Assembly (NCBI RefSeq): GCF_003073135.1
Contig: NZ_PGDQ01000015.1
Coordinates: 118,077 to 182,076 of the forward strand
Reading direction: 5' to 3'
Origin: Euzebya rosea
GTDB lineage: Bacteria; Actinomycetota; Nitriliruptoria; Euzebyales; Euzebyaceae
Length of the DNA stretch: 64,000 bases
This document shows positions 17,641 to 24,925 of the stretch, in pieces. Each line of letters starts with the position of its first letter. Position 1 is the stretch's first letter. Both the position numbers and the translations under genes were made by a program. The notes below the pieces were generated by a model. That model was not told the DNA's origin. It did not search any database and worked only from the letters and a program-made list of their open reading frames with translations.

Positions 17641-17906
17641 GCCGCCGATTCGGGCCTCGCTTCGCTCCGTTCCTACCTCCGGCGTTGTTGGTCTCGGCAG
17701 GCTCCGCCTGCCCGCCGCCGATTCGGGCCTCGCTGACGCTCGGTTCCTATCGGCGGCGTTGTTGGTCTCGGCAGGCTCCGCCTGCCCGCCGCCGATTCGG
17801 GCCTCACTTCGCTCCGTTCCTACCTCCGGCGTCGTTGGTCTCGGCAGGCTCCGCCTGCCCGCCGTCGGTACGGGCCTCGCTTCGCTCCGTTCCTACCTCC
17901 GGCGTT
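17641..17906. repeat. Four tandem copies of a 73-74 bp unit between convergent genes
   Basis: Units start at 17641, 17714, 17788 and 17861; the last is partial. Each begins GCCGCCGATTCGGGCCTC or a close variant and includes TTCCTACCTCCGGCG. The first three end with a 7-bp hairpin GGCAGGC-TCC-GCCTGCC. The TTCCTACCTCCGGCG part of the final copy is the 3' end and stop codon of the minus-strand gene at 17893, so the array seems to have been seeded by duplication of that gene end. It may act as a multi-hairpin bidirectional terminator. Confidence 0.85.
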
Positions 17907-18786
17907 CCATCAGCACCGTGTCGCGCCATTCCCCATCCAGCTGGGCGAGGCGGTCGCGGACGCCGACGGTGCGGAAGCCGGCGGAGCGGTGGAGGCGCAG
18001 GCTCGCGCGGTTCTCGGGGAAGACCACGGCCTGGAGGGTCCACAGGCCGGCGGCGTCGGCGCCTCGCACCAGCCCGTCGATCAGCGCCACCCCAACCCTG
18101 CGGCCACGGAACGCCTCGGCCACGTAGACCTGGGTCTCCGCGACGCCGCGGTAGCAGTCACGCGGCGAGGTCGGCGACAGCGCAGCCCAGCCGGCCACCT
18201 CGCCATCGATCGTCGCGACCAGCCGGTGGTCGGCCAGCCACTTCCCGTCCAGCGCCGCCACCGACGCGACCTCGGTCTCGAAGGTCGCCAGCCGGGTGGC
18301 GATCCCCTCCGCCATGATCCGTCGCACGTCCCCCCAGTCGCCGTCCTCCATGGCCCGAACGGCGACGTCGGTCGGCACGTCCTCCGGACAGCACGGCAAC
18401 GTGCCGAGCGTGCCCATGACGACGTCGGCGGCATGCGGCAGGCCCGAGCAGCAGGCCTCGTTCACCCGGACGATCGTCGACGTGCCGACCTTCTCCAGGT
18501 GCACGAACCCGGCCTCGGCCAGCAGCTTGACGTGGTGGGAGCAGGTGGGCTGGGCGATCCCCACCCGCTTGGCCAGCGCACCGATGGCGGTGCCGTCACC
18601 CGGGGCGGTCGCCACCGCGTGCAGCACCTGGACCCGCGTCGGATCGGCCAGCGTGGCGAACCACGCCGCGTAGGTCTCGGCGGCCGATGCGTCCAGCGTG
18701 CCGGGTTCCGACGCGGGCTCGCAGCCGCTTGGGCCGCACGCGTCAGCGGTGGGGGAGGAAATGATCTCGAGTTCGGTTGCGCTCAT
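17893..18786 (-). CDS. ArsR-family repressor fused to a GNAT acetyltransferase
   Basis: 297 residues. Residues 35-110 are an ArsR winged helix (WFATLADPTRVQVLHAVA, recognition helix near AQPTCSHHVKLLAEAGF). Cys pairs at 112-113 and 132-133, with Cys82 in the recognition helix, suggest metalloid sensing; a Cys-Cys pair after the wing is used by Acidithiobacillus ferrooxidans ArsR. Residues 140-297 are a GNAT domain like phosphinothricin/arsinothricin acetyltransferases (QVYVAEAFRGRRVGVALI, FPENRASLRLHRSAGF). The gene is divergent from a flavin monooxygenase plus MFS exporter, the layout of an arsenic resistance cluster. The fused domain may detoxify arsinothricin or an analogue; that is inference. 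The last codons lie in the tandem repeat. Confidence 0.85.
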   Translation of the reverse strand: MSATELEIISSPTADACGPSGCEPASEPGTLDASAAETYAAWFATLADPTRVQVLHAVATAPGDGTAIGALAKRVGIAQPTCSHHVKLLAEAGFVHLEKVGTSTIVRVNEACCSGLPHAADVVMGTLGTLPCCPEDVPTDVAVRAMEDGDWGDVRRIMAEGIATRLATFETEVASVAALDGKWLADHRLVATIDGEVAGWAALSPTSPRDCYRGVAETQVYVAEAFRGRRVGVALIDGLVRGADAAGLWTLQAVVFPENRASLRLHRSAGFRTVGVRDRLAQLDGEWRDTVLMERRR

Positions 18787-18813
18787 CCATCGGCCATCGT
18801 AGATTAACCGTCG

Positions 18814-18834
18814 TCAATCGACATCCTTCGATGA
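18814..18834. promoter_or_regulatory. Inverted repeat in the divergent ars-type promoter region
   Basis: TCAATCGA, five central bases, then TCGATGA is an imperfect palindrome in the 79-bp A/T-richer region between the ArsR fusion and the monooxygenase. Its size and position suit an ArsR-family operator controlling both directions. Confidence 0.5.
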
Positions 18835-18865
18835 ATCATCTCCCTCGATGAAAGGTCGTCCCGCG

Positions 18866-20269
18866 ATGAGCGCCACCACCCCGGCTCCCACGCACACCTC
18901 CGCCGTCCAGCCCAGCGACGCAACCCCGGTCGTCGTCATCGGTGCCGGCCCGATCGGCCTTGCCGCCGCGGCCGAGCTGGTCCAGCGCGAGATCCCCGTC
19001 GTCGTCCTCGAGGCCGGCGACGCCGTCGCCGCCGGTGTGCGCAGCTGGAGCCACGTCCGCCTGTTCTCGGAGTGGTCCCAGCTGGTCGCCCCGGCAGCCC
19101 GGGCGCTGCTGGAGCCGACCGGGTGGACCGAGCCCGACCCGACGTCCTACCCGACGGGAGGGGAGTGGGTCGACGCCTACCTCCAGCCGCTCGCCGACGT
19201 CCTCGACGCCGACGGCGCGGATCGCGTCCGCACCGGCCACCGCGTCACCGCCGTGACGCGCCTGGGTCGGGACCTGCTCAGCGACGCCGGCCGTGACGCC
19301 CAGCCGTTCGTGGTCCGCGGCACCACCCCGGAGGGTCCGTTCCGGCTGCACGCTGCGGCGCTGATCGACGCCTCGGGCACCATCACCTCACCCAACCCGC
19401 TCGGCGCCGACGGCTTGCCCGCCGACGGCGAGGCCGAGCTGGCCGACCACGTCACCCACGTCATCCCCGACACCACCGACCCGGCCACCGTGCCGCAGTA
19501 CGCCGGCCGACACACGGCCGTCGTCGGCGCCGGACACTCCGCGATGACCGCGCTCGTCGGCCTGGCCGACCTCGCCCGCACCCACCCCGGTACCCGGATC
19601 ACCTGGATCCGTCGACGTGGCCTGACCGCCGACAGCTTCGGCGGTGGGACCGCCGACCAGCTGGCTGGCCGCGGTGCGCTCGGCCTGGCCGCCTCCCGGA
19701 CGATCGAGGACGGGCTCGTCGAGGTGGTCGGGGGGTTCCGCACCACCGCGCTGCGTCGCGTCCCGGCCGGCGGGGGCACCGTCGCGCTCGTGGCGGAGGA
19801 CGGCCGCACGGTCGACGGGATCGACCGGGTCGTCGTGCTCACCGGCTTCCGGCCCGACCTGAGCCTCACCTCGGAGCTGCGGGTCGACCTCGACCCCTCC
19901 GTGCAGGCGCCCCGTGCCCTGGCTCCCCTGATCGACCCCAACGTGCACTCCTGCGGCACCGTGCCGCCCCATGGGGTGGCCGAGCTGGCCCAGCCCGAGC
20001 CGGGCCTGTTTACCGCCGGGATGAAGAGCTACGGCCGCGCCCCGACGTTCCTGGCCCTCACCGGGTTCGAGCAGGTCCGCTCCATCGTCGCGGCCATCGC
20101 CGGTGACCACGAGTCGGCCGCCCGAGTCGAGCTGCAGCTGCCCGAGACCGGGGTCTGCGGCGGCACCGGCCTGGACGATGCCGCCCTGGCCGAGCTCGGG
20201 TCCGCCGACGCCTGCGGCGTGCCCGCGGTCGGCGGGCTGCCCCTGGCCACCACCGGCGGCTGCTGCTGA
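18866..20269 (+). CDS. FAD-dependent monooxygenase/oxidoreductase, ArsO-like
   Basis: 467 residues. The first dinucleotide-binding motif VVVIGAGPIGLAAAAELV (about 18) binds FAD; RSWSHVRLFSEWSQL follows; a second Rossmann motif TAVVGAGHSAMTALVGL (about 212) should bind NAD(P)H. The C-terminus is unusual: four Cys within the last 45 residues, ending Gly-Gly-Cys-Cys. ArsO-type flavoproteins occur in Streptomyces arsenic operons (arsRBOCT), with a poorly defined oxidation role. Its place opposite the ArsR-GNAT fusion and before an MFS exporter supports metalloid detoxification. ATG 18866 is preferred for AAAGG 10 bases upstream; ATG 18848 in the same frame is possible. Confidence 0.8.
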   Translation: MSATTPAPTHTSAVQPSDATPVVVIGAGPIGLAAAAELVQREIPVVVLEAGDAVAAGVRSWSHVRLFSEWSQLVAPAARALLEPTGWTEPDPTSYPTGGEWVDAYLQPLADVLDADGADRVRTGHRVTAVTRLGRDLLSDAGRDAQPFVVRGTTPEGPFRLHAAALIDASGTITSPNPLGADGLPADGEAELADHVTHVIPDTTDPATVPQYAGRHTAVVGAGHSAMTALVGLADLARTHPGTRITWIRRRGLTADSFGGGTADQLAGRGALGLAASRTIEDGLVEVVGGFRTTALRRVPAGGGTVALVAEDGRTVDGIDRVVVLTGFRPDLSLTSELRVDLDPSVQAPRALAPLIDPNVHSCGTVPPHGVAELAQPEPGLFTAGMKSYGRAPTFLALTGFEQVRSIVAAIAGDHESAARVELQLPETGVCGGTGLDDAALAELGSADACGVPAVGGLPLATTGGCC

Positions 20270-20300
20270 CCGACGGGACGCCCGTTCCGTCCGACGAACG

Positions 20301-21557
20301 ATGATCCTTCCTCCCCCGGGCCTGCGCCGCCCCGTCGCAGGCCTGGGACTGGTCACCCTCGCCGCATACGGAGGGTGGTTCTACGGGTTCGGCGTGCTCG
20401 TGCAGCCGATCGCCGACGACACCGGCTGGACGGTCGGCGTGCTCGGGGCTGCCTACGCGGCCGCGCAGCTGCTGGCCGGGGTGGGCGCGACCGTCGGTGG
20501 TCGGCTGCTGGACGAGCGGGGAGGGCGGGTCGTCTTCGCGGTCGGCGGTGTGGGCTCCGGGATCGCGCTCGCGGTGGCCAGCACGGCGGCGACGTCGCTG
20601 CAGTTCGCGGTCGCCTTCGCGGTCGGCGGTGGCCTGGCCGGCGCGACGGGCTTCTACCACGCGACCATGGCGGCGGCCCGGCGCTTGTCGCCCGACCGTC
20701 CCGCGCTCGCGATCGGCCCGCTGACGATCATCGGCGCCTTCGCCTCCCCCATCTTCCTGCCCCTGACCGCGTGGGGCGTCGGGGCACACGGCTGGCGGAC
20801 CACCCTCGCCGGGCTGGCCGTCACCACCGGCGCGGGTCTGGTGGTCGGCGCGGCGATCGCCCCCGGCGGACGGGCGGACGACGTGCCGGTCGGTGACGAC
20901 GCAGGGGAGGCCCCGTCGCTCCGGGCCGCGGTGGTCCTGGCGTGGGCCGATCCACGGGTCAGGCGCCTCCTCGTCCTCGCGGTCGGCTACGGCGTCGGTG
21001 CGTCGATCCTGCTGGCCTACCAGGTGCCGGTGATGGCCAGCCTCGGGCTGCCGCTGGGGACGGCGGCGACCCTGGCCGGTGCGCGCGGCCTGCTGCAGCT
21101 CCTGGGGAGGGTGGGGCTGGACGGGATCGTCGAGCGGTTCGGGTCGCGACGTCCGCTCGGCGGGGCCATGGGCCTCGCGGTGGTGGCCTGCCTGCTGCTG
21201 GGTGGCAGCAGCACCGTGGGGGTCGCCGTCGGCTTCGCGGTGCTGGCCGGCGCCGCGATCGGTGCCCACTCACCGCTGTTCGGCATCCACGCCACGTCGG
21301 TCCTGCCCCCGCGCCACCTCGGTGCGCTGGTCGGCGCCGTGCAGTCCGTCGGCGGCGTCGCGGCCGCGGCCGGACCGCTGCTGGGCGGGCTCGCCGCCCA
21401 GGCAACCGGCAGCTACCTGCCTGCGGTCGGCTTGGCTGCCGTCGGGTTCGCCGTCGCCAGCCTGTCCATGACCCGACCACGCCAGCACCCGCCCCCGGTC
21501 ACCCCCACCCTGCCCCCGGCCTCGACCCCGACGGATCGTGCCGGAACCCTTCCATAG
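20301..21557 (+). CDS. MFS transporter (probable exporter of the arsenic cluster)
   Basis: 418 residues with about 12 hydrophobic segments in two halves separated by a charged loop near residue 195. The loop between helices 2 and 3 has GGRLLDERGGRVVF, the MFS signature-like region; the second half repeats it as LDGIVERFGSRRPLGG. The gene begins 31 bases after the ArsO-like gene and so is probably co-transcribed. Exporting an oxidised, acetylated or organic arsenical is inferred only from context. The last eight codons fall inside the first copy of the 47-bp dispersed element, so the C-terminus may have been replaced by insertion of that element. Confidence 0.85.
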   Translation: MILPPPGLRRPVAGLGLVTLAAYGGWFYGFGVLVQPIADDTGWTVGVLGAAYAAAQLLAGVGATVGGRLLDERGGRVVFAVGGVGSGIALAVASTAATSLQFAVAFAVGGGLAGATGFYHATMAAARRLSPDRPALAIGPLTIIGAFASPIFLPLTAWGVGAHGWRTTLAGLAVTTGAGLVVGAAIAPGGRADDVPVGDDAGEAPSLRAAVVLAWADPRVRRLLVLAVGYGVGASILLAYQVPVMASLGLPLGTAATLAGARGLLQLLGRVGLDGIVERFGSRRPLGGAMGLAVVACLLLGGSSTVGVAVGFAVLAGAAIGAHSPLFGIHATSVLPPRHLGALVGAVQSVGGVAAAAGPLLGGLAAQATGSYLPAVGLAAVGFAVASLSMTRPRQHPPPVTPTLPPASTPTDRAGTLP

Positions 21558-21580
21558 GTGGGTTGGGCCCCGATCGTGCC
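21534..21580. repeat. 47-bp dispersed palindromic element, copy A
   Basis: Begins GATCGTGCCGG and ends GGCCCCGATCGTGCC, so its ends are direct repeats. The centre holds AACCC...CCAT...GGGTT. It overlaps the MFS stop codon. Compare 21617-21663 and 38351-38397. Confidence 0.8.
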
Positions 21581-21616
21581 GCTCCTCCCCGCGGTCGAGC
21601 CGGACACGGCCCGGCG

Positions 21617-21663
21617 GATCGTGCCGGTCGTCGTCCATGGACGACGCAGGCCCCGATCGTGCC
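21617..21663. repeat. 47-bp dispersed palindromic element, copy B
   Basis: Same ends as copy A, but the centre is the perfect 18-bp palindrome CGTCGTCCATGGACGACG. It lies between the convergent MFS and ABC-permease genes. Copies A and B start 83 bp apart. Confidence 0.85.
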
Positions 21664-21717
21664 GACCGGGGGCCGCCGACACCCGGGCCGCCGACCCACG
21701 CCGTCGGGGTCGACGGG

Positions 21718-23040
21718 TCAGCCGCGGCGTTCCTCGCGGATGGCCAGCCACCCGCCGACGACGATGGTGCCAACGGCCATGCCGACGAGGGTCGTGATCG
21801 GGCCGGACGCCAGCGGCAGGCCACGCAGCATCGAGTCGCGCAGCAGCTCCAGCGCATGGCTCATCGGCAGGACGTCGCCGATGGGGCGGGCCCACGGGAG
21901 CAGCCGCTCGGGCGACAGCAGCAGGCCGCCGAAGAACACGCTGAGCAGCAGGATCAGCATGGCCCCCTGCACCACCTGCGTGGTCGTCCGGGCAACCCGC
22001 GACAGCAGCAGGCCCACGCCGATGCTGGCCAGCAGCTCGGCCACCACCACCAGCGCCACGGTCGCCGCGCCCGCACGGAACGGGGCACCCAGCAGCAACG
22101 ACACGGCGGCCAGCAGCACCGCGGCCAGCGCCGATCCCGACAGCACGTACGCCACGGCCTGCCCGGCGATCCGCTCGACCTCGCGGAGGGGCGAGACACC
22201 GAACAGCTCCACCGTCCCGAGCTCCCGCTCACGGCTGCGGGCCAGCGCCACGAACGTCAACGTCAGGTGCTGCAGGATCAACGCCACGACCGCCGGCGCG
22301 TAGAACTGCGACGTCGTCACCCGACCACCGATGCTGCTCGCCCGGCCGTCCAGCGGGGCAGCCACGACGTCGGGGTCGATCTCGATCAGCTGCTCCAGCT
22401 CGATCGACGCGTCGTCCAGCACGATCGCCAGGTCCTCGGGGTCGGTGTCGTTCTGCGACAGCAGGGCCGACCCGGCGGGCCCGTCGAGCGTCTCGCGCAG
22501 CGCCTCGACCTCCTCCAGCGTCGTGGCGGCCTGGGTCTGGGCCTCCTCAACCGCCCGGGAGAGCAGGATGTCGTTGAGGTCGCTCACCGCACCCCGGGTG
22601 AACAGGCGGATCGCCTGGCTCTCCAGCGGGTCGATGAAGGAGTGGATGACCTCGATGGTCGCCCGGTCGTTCTGCTCGACGGCCTCGATGGGGTTCTCGG
22701 GGAAGATCACTACGACGTCGACGTTGCGGCCGCGGAGCTGGCGCATGGCCGCCTCGCGGTCGTCGGTCACGTCGAGGATCGTCAGCCGCTCCGACTGGCT
22801 GTCGGCGTACCCCCGGACCACCTCGGCCAGCTCCTGGTCACCCGGCGGGGTCACGAAGATCGACCGGACGGCCGGGTCCTCGGCTCGCACGCCCGACCCG
22901 AACAGCAGGAGGATCAGCAGCGGCCCGACGACCAGCACGAACAGCATGGCGGGCTGGCGGACCAGCTCGACCAGCTCCTTGCGGCTGACCCCGGCGATGC
23001 GCCGCAGGGACAACCCGATGCGGTCCAGCACGTCCCTCAC
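21718..23040 (-). CDS. ABC-2 type transporter permease
   Basis: 440 residues. One N-terminal membrane segment (AMLFVLVVGPLLILLLFGSG, about 30) is followed by an extracytoplasmic loop of roughly 190 residues with a helical, probably coiled-coil middle (LLSRAVEEAQTQAATTLEEVE). Five C-terminal segments follow from about residue 240 and include the ABC-2 RERELGTVELFGVSPLRE coupling helix. This is the NatB/YhhJ-like layout. GTG 23040 overlaps the ATPase stop by 4 bases (GTGA), so the two are translationally coupled. Substrate unknown; drug or lipid export is typical of the class. Confidence 0.9.
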   Translation of the reverse strand: MRDVLDRIGLSLRRIAGVSRKELVELVRQPAMLFVLVVGPLLILLLFGSGVRAEDPAVRSIFVTPPGDQELAEVVRGYADSQSERLTILDVTDDREAAMRQLRGRNVDVVVIFPENPIEAVEQNDRATIEVIHSFIDPLESQAIRLFTRGAVSDLNDILLSRAVEEAQTQAATTLEEVEALRETLDGPAGSALLSQNDTDPEDLAIVLDDASIELEQLIEIDPDVVAAPLDGRASSIGGRVTTSQFYAPAVVALILQHLTLTFVALARSRERELGTVELFGVSPLREVERIAGQAVAYVLSGSALAAVLLAAVSLLLGAPFRAGAATVALVVVAELLASIGVGLLLSRVARTTTQVVQGAMLILLLSVFFGGLLLSPERLLPWARPIGDVLPMSHALELLRDSMLRGLPLASGPITTLVGMAVGTIVVGGWLAIREERRG

Positions 23041-23972
23041 TCCTGTGCCTCCAGCAGCGCGACGAACACGTCGTCGAATGGTGCCGTGTGGCGTTCGGCC
23101 AGCACCACGTCGACGTCGTCGTCGTGCAGCGCGGCGGTCATGGCCTCGATGCCCTCCGCCGCGTCGGCCACGACGATGCGCACCGTCCGGCCGTCGTCGC
23201 CCACCCGCTCGATCCGGTGCACGTCGTCGCGGACGGCCAGCCGTTCGAGCACGGGCGTGGGGATCGTCGCCGACGCGGTCAGGTCGATGGTGTCGCCGCC
23301 CGCCGCGGCCCGGCGGAGCCCGTCGGGGGTGTCGTCGGCGATCATCGTGCCGCCGGCCAGCAGCCCGACGTGGTCGCACATCGCGGCCTCCGACACGATC
23401 TGGGTGGTCACGAACAACGTCTTCCCCTCGTCTCGGAGCTCCTGGAACCGGGTCCACAGCCGCTGTCGCAGCACGGGGTCCAGGCCGCTCGTGGGTTCGT
23501 CGAGGAACAGCACCTCGGGCTCGTGCAGGATCGCCGCGGCCAACGCCACGCGTCGCTGCATGCCGCCCGAGCAGTCCCGCATCGGTCGGCCGGCGGCGTC
23601 GGTCAGGTCCAGCATCTCCAGGGCGTCGGCGATGCGGTCCTTCGCCTTCGGCACGCCGTAGAGGTCGGCGACGAAGCGCAGGTTCTGGGTGACCGTCAGG
23701 TGGGGGTACAGCACCCCCAGCTGGGGCATGTAGCCGATCCGGCGACGCTGCGCGGTGGTCAGCTTCATCGGATCGGTGTCGAACACCCGGACCCGCCCGC
23801 CGCTCGGCTCGAGCACCCCGGTCAGCAGGCGGACGGTGGTGGTCTTGCCGCTGCCGGACGGGCCGACGAAGCCGCGGATGGACCCTTCGTCGACATGCAG
23901 GTCGAGGTCGTGCACGACGACGTCGTCGCCGAATCGGCGCGCGAGGTCAGTGGCGGTGATCGGTGCCGGCAC
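23037..23972 (-). CDS. ABC transporter ATP-binding protein
   Basis: 311 residues. Walker A is GPSGSGKTTTVRLL (about 37), the Q-loop region IGYMPQLGVLYPHLTV, the signature CSGGMQRRVALAAAI (about 133), Walker B VLFLDEPTSGLDP and the H-loop replaced by Gln in FVTTQIVSEA. A C-terminal 85-residue regulatory domain follows, as in drug-resistance exporters such as DrrA. It pairs with the permease at 21718. The coiled-coil membrane protein at 24050 is divergent from it and may share regulation. Confidence 0.92.
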   Translation of the reverse strand: MPAPITATDLARRFGDDVVVHDLDLHVDEGSIRGFVGPSGSGKTTTVRLLTGVLEPSGGRVRVFDTDPMKLTTAQRRRIGYMPQLGVLYPHLTVTQNLRFVADLYGVPKAKDRIADALEMLDLTDAAGRPMRDCSGGMQRRVALAAAILHEPEVLFLDEPTSGLDPVLRQRLWTRFQELRDEGKTLFVTTQIVSEAAMCDHVGLLAGGTMIADDTPDGLRRAAAGGDTIDLTASATIPTPVLERLAVRDDVHRIERVGDDGRTVRIVVADAAEGIEAMTAALHDDDVDVVLAERHTAPFDDVFVALLEAQE

Positions 23973-24049
23973 GGCGGAAGCCTCTCGATCGAGCTCGGGG
24001 GGATGATGGTTGGGACCTGTGATGTCCGGATACGTTGCGCCCGAAACGC

Positions 24050-24913
24050 ATGCGACTCTTTCCGCTCCGTCCCGCGCTCCTCGTGCGGGTGCTCCAGGCC
24101 GTGGCCACCATCGGCCTGCTCGCCGCGCTCGTCGGGACGGTCGTGGGCTGGGGGCTGCTGGGGCAGGCGCAGGCGGCGCTGGAGGACTCCCTGACCCTCA
24201 CCAGCGACACGCTGATGGCGCTGGACGCCTCGGCCGGCGTGGCGGCGGACTCCATCGAGACGCTGGGCACCAGCCTGGCGGCGCTGGAGGAGACCGCGAC
24301 CAGCCTCGACGCGGCCTTCGACGACGGTGAGGTCCTCATGGACGACCTGGCCGAGCTGGTCCGCCGGGACATCGCCGACTCGTTGACCGCCGTCGACGAC
24401 GCCCTGCCCGGGCTCATCCGCGTCGCCGGCACGATCGACACCACCCTGTCCGCGCTCAGCAACCTGCCGTTCGGCCCGGCCTACGACCCCGCGGAGTCCT
24501 TCGCCGACGCGCTGCGGACCCTCGACGTCTCCCTCGACGGGTTGCCCGACCGCCTCCGCGAGCAGGCCGACCAGATCGACGCAACGGCCTCCAGCCTCGG
24601 CGACGTCGGCGACGGCGTCAGCGACCTCGCCAGCGACCTGGCCGGCTTCGACGCGACGCTGGCCGACACCTCCGAGCTGCTGGACACCTACGCCACCACC
24701 ATCGAGGCGGGCACCGCCCTGGTGGAGGAGACCACCGACCAGCTCGGCCGGCAGCTCGTCTTCGGTCGCATCGCCGTGGTGCTGCTCGGCGTCGCCTTCG
24801 CGTTGCTGCAGGTCGTCCCGCTGCAGATGGCGGCCGTCGCCGCGGCCGGGATGCGGGCCACGGACGGGGCTGCTCGTCCCGTCGCTGGTGGCGCGGGGGA
24901 CCGCGCCCACTAA
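24050..24913 (+). CDS. Two-pass membrane protein with extracytoplasmic helical domain
   Basis: 287 residues. Membrane segments at about 15-40 (VATIGLLAALVGTVVGWGLL) and 232-255 (IAVVLLGVAFALLQVVPLQM) flank about 190 residues of amphipathic helix with heptad-like Leu/Ala spacing (SLAALEETATSLDAAF, DDLAELVRRDIADSL, QADQIDATASSLGDV). This looks like the periplasmic helical domain of a chemoreceptor-like or ABC-associated protein, but no HAMP or signalling domain follows. TTG at 24035 is an alternative start; no ribosome site is seen. It is divergent from the ABC exporter. Function unknown. Confidence 0.7.
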   Translation: MRLFPLRPALLVRVLQAVATIGLLAALVGTVVGWGLLGQAQAALEDSLTLTSDTLMALDASAGVAADSIETLGTSLAALEETATSLDAAFDDGEVLMDDLAELVRRDIADSLTAVDDALPGLIRVAGTIDTTLSALSNLPFGPAYDPAESFADALRTLDVSLDGLPDRLREQADQIDATASSLGDVGDGVSDLASDLAGFDATLADTSELLDTYATTIEAGTALVEETTDQLGRQLVFGRIAVVLLGVAFALLQVVPLQMAAVAAAGMRATDGAARPVAGGAGDRAH

Positions 24914-24925
24914 CATCCCGTCCCG

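Noticed and set aside
17641..17906. CRISPR array or transposon end
   Set aside because: The 73-bp units have no unique spacers, no terminal inverted repeats and no transposase nearby.
21534..21663. Insertion sequence remnant
   Set aside because: The elements are only 47 bp, have direct-repeat ends and no transposase-like coding sequence.
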